This document shows, in pieces, positions 1-5,893 of a stretch of DNA of 6,986 nucleotides. The position numbers and the translations under genes were made by a program. Source of the stretch: UBA685 sp002299005 (GTDB taxonomy: Bacteria; Pseudomonadota; Alphaproteobacteria; Puniceispirillales; Puniceispirillaceae); contig CAXAAH010000069.1 in the NCBI GenBank assembly GCA_963966775.1, forward strand, positions 1-6,986. Reading direction: 5' to 3'. Numbering within the stretch: position 1 is the first letter of the stretch; every line of letters begins with the position of its first letter. The notes beneath the pieces are model-generated. The model worked only from the letters and a program-made list of their open reading frames with translations. It made no database searches and was not told the origin of the DNA.

Positions 1-61
1 GTGTGTTAAAAAGTGTGTTATACTAGCAAGTTTGTGCAAAGATTTACGATCTGCTGTTAAC
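1..61. other. Non-coding edge after the thiolase gene, with a short direct repeat
   Basis: These 61 bases lie downstream of the thiolase stop codon. I see no gene and no convincing terminator in them. The only structure is the octamer GTGTGTTA at 1-8, repeated exactly at 13-20 with AAAA between the copies. A tiny dyad (AGAT/ATCT, 4 bp arms, about 41-53) is too weak to call a terminator. The operon transcript may therefore end beyond the left edge of the window. Confidence 0.5.
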
Positions 62-1246
62 TTAAGCGACTTCAAACAAAGCTGCCGCGCCCATGCCGCC
101 GCCGACACACATGGATATCACTACATATTTTACACCGCGCCGCCTCCCCTCAAGCAGCGCGTGCCCGACTTGTCTTGCGCCTGTCATACCATAAGGGTGG
201 CCAATTGATATGGCACCGCCATTCACATTATAAATTTCAGGGTCAATCCCAAGATGGTCACGGCAATACAAAACCTGACAAGCGAATGCTTCGTTCAGTT
301 CCCAAAGGCCAATATCATCGACACGAAGACCAGCAGTCTTCAGCAGTTTTGGAATGGCATAAATCGGGCCTATCCCCATCTCTTCCGGTGCATTTCCAGC
401 AACCGCCATGCCGCGATAAATCCCTAGTGGTGTGAGGCCTTGTTGCTCAGCCATTTTGCCTTCCATGATCACGCAAGCCGAGGCCCCGTCAGAAAGCTGG
501 CTTGCGTTTCCGGCAGTGATCACGCCGCCTTCGATAACCGGTTTCAATTGGCCAAGTGTTTCAGCCGTTGTACCGGGCCGGTTGCCTTGATCTTTTGACA
601 AGGTCACTTCTTCCAGGCTTTCTTCGCCGGTTTCAGGGTTCTTAACCCGCTTTATCGCAGTGATCGGGACAATCTCGTCATCAAAGGCGCCAGCGGCCTG
701 AGCCCGGGCCGTCCGATCTTGGGAAAGTGCAGCATATTCATCTTGTACCTCGCGGCTGATCCCATAAGCTCGCGCCACATTTTCCGCCGTCATCAGCATC
801 GGCATGTAAGCATGCTCAGATCGGGCGATAACATTTGGATCAGCCTCATCACCTGCCCATTTCAGATAGGCATTCTGCAGGGACGAAATATTTTCCTGCC
901 CGCCAGCAACGGTGACGTTCTGACCATCCACAATGATCTGCTTAGCCGCCGTCGCAATGGCCATCAACCCGGAGGAACATTGCCTGTCGATCGTCTGTCC
1001 TGCCACCGTATTGGGAAGGCCAGAAGCAAGCGCAGACAGGCGCGCAACGTTCAAGCCTGCTGTCCCCGCAGTCAAGACTGATCCTATGACGACATCTTCG
1101 AACATACCGGGGTCCACGCCTGCACGTTCAACCGCGTGCTGAATAGCGTGCCCCATCATAGTAGGGGATTTGATGTTATTCAGCGCACCTTTGAAGGCAA
1201 TCCCAATAGGGGTTCGTGCGGTTGAGATGATAACAGCTTCTCTCAT
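62..1246 (-). CDS. Acetyl-CoA C-acyltransferase (thiolase)
   Basis: This cytoplasmic thiolase of 394 residues is full length for the family. It should cleave a 3-oxoacyl-CoA with free CoA to give acetyl-CoA and a shortened acyl-CoA, or run in reverse as an acetyl-CoA acetyltransferase. All the active-site elements are visible: the nucleophilic Cys90 in DRQCSSGL, the NEAF motif at 318-321, His350 in GGAISIGHP and the second catalytic Cys380 in CVGGGMG near the C-terminus. The ATG start at 1246 overlaps the stop codon of the upstream fusion gene by four bases (ATGA), and an AAGGA ribosome site sits 6 bases before it, so the start is secure. It is the last of the four co-oriented genes in the window. 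The sequence style, including HPYGMTGAR around the catalytic His, resembles thiolases I know as common in alphaproteobacteria. Chain-length preference cannot be read from sequence, so degradative and biosynthetic roles both remain possible. The context with ligase, hydratase and dehydrogenase favours degradation. Confidence 0.95.
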   Translation of the reverse strand: MREAVIISTARTPIGIAFKGALNNIKSPTMMGHAIQHAVERAGVDPGMFEDVVIGSVLTAGTAGLNVARLSALASGLPNTVAGQTIDRQCSSGLMAIATAAKQIIVDGQNVTVAGGQENISSLQNAYLKWAGDEADPNVIARSEHAYMPMLMTAENVARAYGISREVQDEYAALSQDRTARAQAAGAFDDEIVPITAIKRVKNPETGEESLEEVTLSKDQGNRPGTTAETLGQLKPVIEGGVITAGNASQLSDGASACVIMEGKMAEQQGLTPLGIYRGMAVAGNAPEEMGIGPIYAIPKLLKTAGLRVDDIGLWELNEAFACQVLYCRDHLGIDPEIYNVNGGAISIGHPYGMTGARQVGHALLEGRRRGVKYVVISMCVGGGMGAAALFEVA

Positions 1247-3363
1247 GATTTTTCCTTTTTGGCATCAAAATGCGCGGCAAGTGTAACGCCCGATGTTGCG
1301 AGTTCTTTTAACAAAGGCGCAGGCGTAAACCACATCTCACCATAGGCGCCTAGTGTGTTTCGATAGTAGTTCATGCGCTCCAAAACCTGGCTTAATCCAA
1401 TCTCGTCGGCGTAATGCATGGGGCCACCGCGCCAGCTTGGAAAGCCATAGCCATTGACCCAGACAAGGTCACAATCACCCGGGCGCGTTGCAATGCTCTC
1501 TTCAAGGATAAGAAAGCCCTCATTGATCAGAGGATAGAGGCATCGCTCAAGGATTTCCTGATCGTCTATATCCCTGCGCACAACAGCATGCCGCTCCGCC
1601 AGCTCGGAACTGATTTGAACTATCTCAGGATCTTCAAACCGTTCTCGTCCCTGATAGAGATAGCTGCCACGTCCTGTTTTTTGACCTAGCCGACCCAACT
1701 CGAACAGCTTGTCCTGCAACACTTGATAGGTTGGATCATGAGCAATTTCACTGCGCCGTTCTTGACGCACGCGGGCGCCTACATCAATCCCTGCCAGATC
1801 TGCCATCGCATGAATGCCCATGGCCATGCCGAAACTCTCAAGGGCGTCATCCACCTGTTTTGGCGTCGCACCCTCCAAAAGCAGGCGCGACCCTTCGCGG
1901 AAATAGGGCTCCAGCATGCGATTGCCAACAAAGCCATAACAAACGCCAACCGTGACAGGGCGCTTTTTGATCTTCTTTGCGATTGCAATAGCCGTTGCAA
2001 TGACATCGGGAGCGGTCTTGGCGCCCCGCACCACCTCCAGCAAGCGCATGACATTGGCCGGACTAAAGAAATGAAGACCAATTACATCTTCGGGACGCGA
2101 GGTAGTTGCGGCGATTTCGTCAAGATTCAATGTCGATGTGTTCGATGCCAATATAGCGCCAGCTTTCGCGTGCCGGTCTAACGCTTCGAAAATCTGGCGT
2201 TTGACATTCATGCTTTCAAACGCCGCTTCGATAATGAGGTCAGTTTCTGCAAGTTCGCTATAATCCAATGTCCCTGTGGCATGAGAGGTGAATGCCTCTG
2301 CTAGCTCTGGGCTAAGCCGCCCTTTTTGGACAGCACGCTGAAAGTGCGACTTGATATCTTCCAGCCCCTGTTCAAGCGCGGTTTTTGTTGTTTCCACAAC
2401 CGTAACGGGGAAGCCTGCCTGAAGAAAGGTGATGGCGATGCCCCGCCCCATCGTGCCAACGCCAATTACAGCAACCGTAGCAATATCACGAGGTCGGTCT
2501 GTGCGGTCAACGCCCGGAACCTTTGTGCATTCCCGCTCTGCAAAGAACAAATGGCGCCCTGCAAGCGATTGCGGTGTATCGAGCAAGTCAGCAAAACCTG
2601 CCTTTTCCTGCGCCAACCCCTCATCAAGCGGCAATGCACATGCCGCCTCAATAGAGGTCAAGCATCGTTCTGGAGCGACAAGGTTCTTAGATTTTGCTGC
2701 AATCTTGTCTCGAAAAGCCGCAAGAAACCCTTTTGGGTCAGGGTGTATGACAATCATATCAGCACAGCGGCGCTTAGGATCCTCTTCTCGGCTGACAGCT
2801 TTGGCAAAATCCAGAACATGGGTACGAAAATTTTGACCACTCTCGAACAGCGCATCAACCAAACCGCAAGATAAGGCATAGTCGCCTTTCACAGGATTTC
2901 CCGAAAGGATCATAGTCGTTGCCGCTTCTAGGCCCGCAATCCGCGGTAGTCGCTGTGTGCCGCCAGAACCAGGGAGCAGTCCCAATTTAATCTCAGGCAG
3001 GCCCATCATAGCATCTGGCGTGGCGACACGGTAATCACAAGCAAGTGCAACTTCTAGCGCGCCCCCCATCGCAGCCCCTGCAATCGCGGCGATAACAGGT
3101 TTGCTGCTTTTTTCAATGGCAACACATAGCTCTGGCAAATCAGGCTTGTCCCAAACTGCCCCAGTGCGGAACTCAATGATATCGGCGCCGCCACTAAATA
3201 ATGGCAAGGCAGAACATAGAACGATGGCTTTGACCTTATCATCATCTCCTAGCTCTGAAATGGTGACAGCGAGCACCTGCCGCATCTTCAGGCCAAGAGC
3301 ATTAACTGGTGGTGCATTCAGCTCAATGAAAGCAACCTTGTCGATATGGGTAATTGAAATCAT
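1243..3363 (-). CDS. Fused enoyl-CoA hydratase / 3-hydroxyacyl-CoA dehydrogenase (FadB/FadJ or EHHADH type)
   Basis: This 706-residue bifunctional beta-oxidation enzyme hydrates a 2-enoyl-CoA and then oxidises the L-3-hydroxyacyl-CoA with NAD+. Residues about 1-190 form a crotonase domain with the oxyanion-hole segment FSGGADI (56-62) and two glutamates, Glu104 in GALEVALACD and Glu124 in GLPEIKLG. These correspond to the catalytic pair of the peroxisomal bifunctional enzyme. A linker leads to a Rossmann NAD-binding domain from about 295, with the dinucleotide motif GVGTMG at 301-306 and an acidic Glu324 that favours NAD over NADP. The dehydrogenase dyad is His431 (HFFSPAN) with Glu443, and Asn481 lies in GFVGNRM. 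The C-terminal helical domain repeats run from about 475 to 700. The ATG start at 3363 has a TGAGG ribosome site overlapping the stop codon of the cupin gene. Its own stop overlaps the thiolase start. I see no isomerase or thiolase domain and no truncation. The natural chain length is not readable. Given its neighbours, acryloyl-CoA is a possible substrate. Confidence 0.95.
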   Translation of the reverse strand: MISITHIDKVAFIELNAPPVNALGLKMRQVLAVTISELGDDDKVKAIVLCSALPLFSGGADIIEFRTGAVWDKPDLPELCVAIEKSSKPVIAAIAGAAMGGALEVALACDYRVATPDAMMGLPEIKLGLLPGSGGTQRLPRIAGLEAATTMILSGNPVKGDYALSCGLVDALFESGQNFRTHVLDFAKAVSREEDPKRRCADMIVIHPDPKGFLAAFRDKIAAKSKNLVAPERCLTSIEAACALPLDEGLAQEKAGFADLLDTPQSLAGRHLFFAERECTKVPGVDRTDRPRDIATVAVIGVGTMGRGIAITFLQAGFPVTVVETTKTALEQGLEDIKSHFQRAVQKGRLSPELAEAFTSHATGTLDYSELAETDLIIEAAFESMNVKRQIFEALDRHAKAGAILASNTSTLNLDEIAATTSRPEDVIGLHFFSPANVMRLLEVVRGAKTAPDVIATAIAIAKKIKKRPVTVGVCYGFVGNRMLEPYFREGSRLLLEGATPKQVDDALESFGMAMGIHAMADLAGIDVGARVRQERRSEIAHDPTYQVLQDKLFELGRLGQKTGRGSYLYQGRERFEDPEIVQISSELAERHAVVRRDIDDQEILERCLYPLINEGFLILEESIATRPGDCDLVWVNGYGFPSWRGGPMHYADEIGLSQVLERMNYYRNTLGAYGEMWFTPAPLLKELATSGVTLAAHFDAKKEKS
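1253..1257 (-). promoter_or_regulatory. Ribosome binding site of the thiolase gene
   Basis: AAGGA on the minus strand lies 6 bases before the thiolase ATG and inside the last codons of the upstream fusion gene. Together with the ATGA overlap this supports re-initiation of translation at the junction. Confidence 0.7.
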
Positions 3364-3372
3364 GCTCAGATA

Positions 3373-3377
3373 CCTCA
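3373..3377 (-). promoter_or_regulatory. Ribosome binding site overlapping the cupin stop codon
   Basis: The minus-strand string TGAGG contains both the TGA stop of the cupin gene and a GAGG Shine-Dalgarno core 9 bases before the ATG of the hydratase/dehydrogenase gene. A ribosome finishing the cupin therefore ends on the site that starts the next gene. Confidence 0.65.
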
Positions 3378-4061
3378 GCTAGATTGATTGGCAAGGTTTT
3401 GTTCTACCTCTGCCCAATCATCACATTGGATTATGTCACAGGGTGAATTCACATTTTCTAGCCAGACAAAAACCGAAATGAAGGGCTGATCATACACAAG
3501 GGTAGCGTGAGGGGCGCGGCTTTTGTTCCAAATCAGAGAGCCCGCTGGATAATCCTGCCAATCAGGCGTGCCAAACCGCCAGCCAGACCTCTCAGACAAA
3601 TTCAAATATAGCTCTGGCGCATCATGGTTGTGGTCACGATACAGCGTCCGTGGGCCTAGCATGAAAATACCAAGATTAAAGTCCGGATGATCATATCCAC
3701 AGGCATCTGGCCCAATCAGCATCGTATGCAGATTACGGTTTTTATAACCTTGCCCCAAATCGGCACCCGAAGGATAAAATTGGGCATTATCTTCACGCCA
3801 GACTAAATCATCCTTAGCTACTTTTAGGCAATGCGCAATCTCTTGCAATTGCGGGGTACGAATGGCATCGATGGCGGTGTTTAAAACAGTATCATGGCGA
3901 CTACGCTGAGGGGGGGCATCGATCAGCGCCTGTTCTGACAACCGCATTGCCTCTAGCTTGTCCAACGTCATTCCAACACCAGGAGATGCCGCTCTATGAG
4001 CCTGCAAATAGCTGATAATAGCGCTGATGAGCGCCTGAATACGAGATTTCTTGTCTGTCAT
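3375..4061 (-). CDS. DddQ/DddL-like cupin, candidate DMSP lyase
   Basis: This 228-residue protein has a single C-terminal cupin barrel (about 110-205) behind a helical N-terminal part, with no signal peptide or membrane segment. Cupin motif 1 is YRDHNHDAPELY at 141-152, and motif 2 runs from Pro172 to His185 (PAGSLIW...APHAT). As I recall DddQ of Ruegeria, its metal site and catalysis use Tyr120, His125, Glu129, Tyr131 and His163. Here Tyr141, His146, Glu150, Tyr152 and His185 have the same spacing, apart from one extra residue before the last His. Family members cleave DMSP to dimethyl sulfide, acrylate and a proton, using a bound divalent metal in the cytoplasm. At 228 residues it is somewhat longer than DddQ and nearer to DddL. 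The gene starts inside the stop codon of the acyl-CoA synthetase (ATGA overlap), so the two are probably made together. The superfamily also contains cupins without lyase activity. Family membership is likely, but lyase activity is an inference from retained residues and context. Confidence 0.78.
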   Translation of the reverse strand: MTDKKSRIQALISAIISYLQAHRAASPGVGMTLDKLEAMRLSEQALIDAPPQRSRHDTVLNTAIDAIRTPQLQEIAHCLKVAKDDLVWREDNAQFYPSGADLGQGYKNRNLHTMLIGPDACGYDHPDFNLGIFMLGPRTLYRDHNHDAPELYLNLSERSGWRFGTPDWQDYPAGSLIWNKSRAPHATLVYDQPFISVFVWLENVNSPCDIIQCDDWAEVEQNLANQSS

Positions 4062-5653
4062 GATTTTATATCCGAATACTTTAAGACATCTTCGCGCATC
4101 TGTTTTTTATCAAGCTTACCGACACTTGTTTTTGGCAGTTGGTCCACAAACAGCAACAGATCCGGCATGGCCCATTTTGACAGCGCACCGGCATCGACTT
4201 GCGATTGAACCGCCCTCAACACGCTGGTGCGTAAATCCTCGAGATTGGCACCCTTTGCAGCTTGTGCAAGCAATACGGGCCGCTCGCCCCATTTTTCATG
4301 CGGCATTCCTATTGCGGCAACGTCTTCTATGCCATTGCAAGAAGACGCAATATTTTCGAGTGCCAAAGAGGAGACCCATTCGCCGCCTGTTTTTATGACA
4401 TCTTTAAGACGATCGGTGATTTGCACCGAGCCATCCTCACGCATATAACCAACATCGCCCGTGTGCAAATAGCCACCAGACCACAACGCATCCGAGGCTT
4501 GCGCATTATCGAGATAGGCTTGCGTCAACCACGGCGCCCGCGCCACCACTTCACCGATGGCCTCGCCATCATGCGGCACATCTTCCATATCTGGTGTCAC
4601 AACACGAAGATCAATAAGAGGACCAGCAAATCCCGTTTGCGCCTGTATTTGTGGATCATCGCTTGATAAATCCGCCACTGTCAGAAACGGACAGGTCTCT
4701 GACATCCCATAGGCTGCATGTAAACAGATGCCAGCCTCAGCTGCGCGATCTTGCAGGCCGCGCGGCAAAGCGGCACCACCAATGATCACCTTCCACCGAT
4801 TGAGATCAATGTGAGCAGCGCTAGGGCGCTCTAGCAACATTGAGAGAATGGTTGGAACGCAATGAGAAAACGTGACCCCTTCATCTGCAATCAATCGCAA
4901 TAAGGAATCAGGGTCATAGCGACCAGAATAGACTTGTTTTACCCCCAGCATGGTTGCCGCATAGGGAAATCCCCAGCCATGAACGTGAAATAGCGGCGTG
5001 AGCGGCATGTAGACATCGCCGCGATGGAACCCTGCATCACCGGGCCAAACGCCAAAACCAACAAGCAAGCCCAAAGTATGCAAAACCAATTGCCTATGTG
5101 AATAGCTTACCCCTTTAGGATTGCCAGTTGTCCCTGTCGTATAAAACAAGGTCGCCGTTCGCGCCTCCTCAAAATCTGGAAAGTCAAACCTATCGGCTGC
5201 TTTGCCTATCCACGCCTCATAGCCATCACCATCGCCAATAGGGATAATTGTGATATCTCGCTCAAAACCAGATTTTATCTCATCAATAAGCGGCATGAAG
5301 TCGCGATGGACAATGATCAGGTCAGGAGCGCCATGGTTGATTGTATAAAGCAGCTGAGCAGGCGACAGACGCACATTGATCGTAAACAGGGTTGCCCCCA
5401 TCATTGGCACAGCAAAAAAACACTCAAGATAGCGATTGCTATCCCAATCCATAACACCGACGCGCATAGCGTCTTCGATGCCACAATTATTTAATGAATG
5501 GGCTAGCTGATGCACGCGCCTCTCAAAGGTTTCATAACTCAAACGCGTGTTAGGATGACTGACAATCTCTTGACGCGCATGGGCTCTGGACGCATTGGTC
5601 AGCAAATGCTTGATAAGTAGCGGAAAATCATAGGCGTTTGATGCAGGCAACAC
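4058..5653 (-). CDS. AMP-forming acyl-CoA synthetase (ANL superfamily; fatty acyl-CoA ligase / DmdB-like)
   Basis: This enzyme of 531 residues activates a carboxylic acid with ATP to an acyl-adenylate and then to the acyl-CoA. The diagnostic motifs are in order: the phosphate-binding loop YTTGTTGNPKG (171-181), YGMSET (315-320), YLHTGD (395-400), the hinge region DRLKDVIKTGGEW (414-426) and the catalytic lysine Lys513 in PKTSVGK. Length and motif style match medium/long-chain acyl-CoA ligases and the methylmercaptopropionate-CoA ligase DmdB. The acid used cannot be told from sequence. It is the promoter-proximal gene of the minus-strand cluster, and its TGA overlaps the ATG of the DMSP-lyase-like cupin. 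This makes acrylate (the lyase product) an attractive candidate, with short fatty acids or methylmercaptopropionate as alternatives. The start codon is GTG (5653-5651) directly followed by a TTG. An in-frame TAA at 5659-5657 rules out a longer protein, and the first internal Met is residue 63, so GTG with its AGAGGG ribosome site is the best start. Confidence 0.93.
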   Translation of the reverse strand: MLPASNAYDFPLLIKHLLTNASRAHARQEIVSHPNTRLSYETFERRVHQLAHSLNNCGIEDAMRVGVMDWDSNRYLECFFAVPMMGATLFTINVRLSPAQLLYTINHGAPDLIIVHRDFMPLIDEIKSGFERDITIIPIGDGDGYEAWIGKAADRFDFPDFEEARTATLFYTTGTTGNPKGVSYSHRQLVLHTLGLLVGFGVWPGDAGFHRGDVYMPLTPLFHVHGWGFPYAATMLGVKQVYSGRYDPDSLLRLIADEGVTFSHCVPTILSMLLERPSAAHIDLNRWKVIIGGAALPRGLQDRAAEAGICLHAAYGMSETCPFLTVADLSSDDPQIQAQTGFAGPLIDLRVVTPDMEDVPHDGEAIGEVVARAPWLTQAYLDNAQASDALWSGGYLHTGDVGYMREDGSVQITDRLKDVIKTGGEWVSSLALENIASSCNGIEDVAAIGMPHEKWGERPVLLAQAAKGANLEDLRTSVLRAVQSQVDAGALSKWAMPDLLLFVDQLPKTSVGKLDKKQMREDVLKYSDIKS

Positions 5654-5668
5654 GGATTAACACCCTCT
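5651..5668 (-). promoter_or_regulatory. GTG start and AGAGGG ribosome site of the acyl-CoA synthetase
   Basis: AGAGGG (5668-5663 on the minus strand) is followed by a 9-base spacer and then GTG at 5653. TAA in frame at 5659-5657 closes the frame two codons upstream. No ATG is available near the N-terminus, so a non-ATG start is required. TTG as the very next codon is the only close alternative. Confidence 0.7.
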
Positions 5669-5716
5669 AATTGATGCTTGGGATTATCTATCAGAATGGC
5701 ATCCTACCGCGCATAA

Positions 5717-5743
5717 AACAAATGAAACAAATTTCATATTGTT
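5717..5743. promoter_or_regulatory. 27-base interrupted palindrome, candidate operator
   Basis: The left arm is AACAA then ATGAAA. The spacer is CAAA. The right arm is TTTCAT, one unpaired A at 5738, then TTGTT. All 11 positions of each arm pair when the single extra A is ignored. In an AT-rich region short dyads occur by chance, but 11 paired positions around a 4-base centre are more than expected. It lies 64-90 bases upstream of the acyl-CoA synthetase start. A binding site for the LysR protein or another dimeric regulator is an inference. Confidence 0.5.
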
Positions 5744-5758
5744 AAATAATTCTAACCA

Positions 5759-5764
5759 ATTATA
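5759..5764 (-). promoter_or_regulatory. Candidate -10 box for the operon
   Basis: On the minus strand this reads TATAAT exactly. The -35 position at 16-18 base spacing shows only GTTTAA/CGTTTA-like sequence, which is poor. If used, the transcript would have a leader of about 100 bases that includes the 5717-5743 palindrome. Confidence 0.35.
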
Positions 5765-5787
5765 TTTTGTTCACCTGCATTTAAACG

Positions 5788-5810
5788 TTGATTTGCAATC
5801 ATATAATCAA
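5788..5810. promoter_or_regulatory. LysR-type T-N11-A dyad
   Basis: TTGATT at 5788-5793 and its exact reverse complement AATCAA at 5805-5810 are separated by 11 bases. This gives a T-N11-A with symmetric flanks, the general form of LysR recognition sites. It lies 84-106 bases before the LysR start and upstream of the candidate operon -10 box. This is a typical place for autoregulation and activation of the divergent operon, though AT-rich DNA can yield such a dyad by chance. Confidence 0.45.
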
Positions 5811-5853
5811 AGGAATAGCTTCTCAATCGGAAAAATTTTAGATAAAATTTCTA

Positions 5854-5859
5854 TATAAT
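5854..5859 (+). promoter_or_regulatory. Candidate -10 box for the LysR gene
   Basis: An exact TATAAT lies 34 bases before the LysR start codon. No TTGACA-like hexamer is found at 16-18 bases upstream (the stretch is A-rich), so it is a tentative promoter. Confidence 0.4.
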
Positions 5860-5893
5860 GATTTCAGCATCAGGTTAAGAGTAAGCGATAGCT

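Larger units (their letters stand above)
5654..5893. promoter_or_regulatory. Divergent promoter region between the operon and the LysR gene
   Basis: This 240-base AT-rich gap lies between two divergently read genes, the usual place for shared control by a LysR-type regulator. It has no open frame of note. It contains an interrupted palindrome at 5717-5743, a T-N11-A type dyad at 5788-5810, a minus-strand TATAAT at 5764-5759 and a plus-strand TATAAT at 5854-5859. No good -35 hexamer matches either -10 box, which would fit activator-dependent promoters. Confidence 0.7.

Noticed and set aside
41..53. Possible terminator hairpin after the thiolase
   Set aside because: The dyad has only 4 paired bases and no T-run follows it in the direction of transcription.
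176..220. Unusual HPYGMTGAR segment around the thiolase catalytic His
   Set aside because: It differs from the textbook HPLGATGAR form, but I recall the Tyr/Met version as common in alphaproteobacterial thiolases, so it is not novel.
1723..2181. Plus-strand open frame of 152 codons and neighbouring small frames
   Set aside because: These overlap the same fusion gene on the opposite strand, show no family motif and have no good ribosome site that I can see.
2326..2874. Plus-strand open frame of 182 codons opposite the hydratase/dehydrogenase gene
   Set aside because: It lies wholly antisense to a gene with clear catalytic motifs, has a low-complexity basic and cysteine-rich translation with no recognisable domain, and is best explained as a shadow frame.
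4058..5653. DddX-type DMSP-CoA ligase/lyase
   Set aside because: As I recall, DddX is an ADP-forming CoA ligase of different fold and larger size. This protein has the AMP-forming ANL motifs and a catalytic Lys513.
4058..5653. Firm assignment as DmdB in the demethylation pathway
   Set aside because: The sequence style is compatible, but no DmdA or DmdC (acyl-CoA dehydrogenase) lies in the window, and the neighbouring cupin points to cleavage and not demethylation.
5747..5762. Second dyad TAATT/AATTA in the divergent gap
   Set aside because: The arms are only A and T and very short, so chance is the likely explanation.
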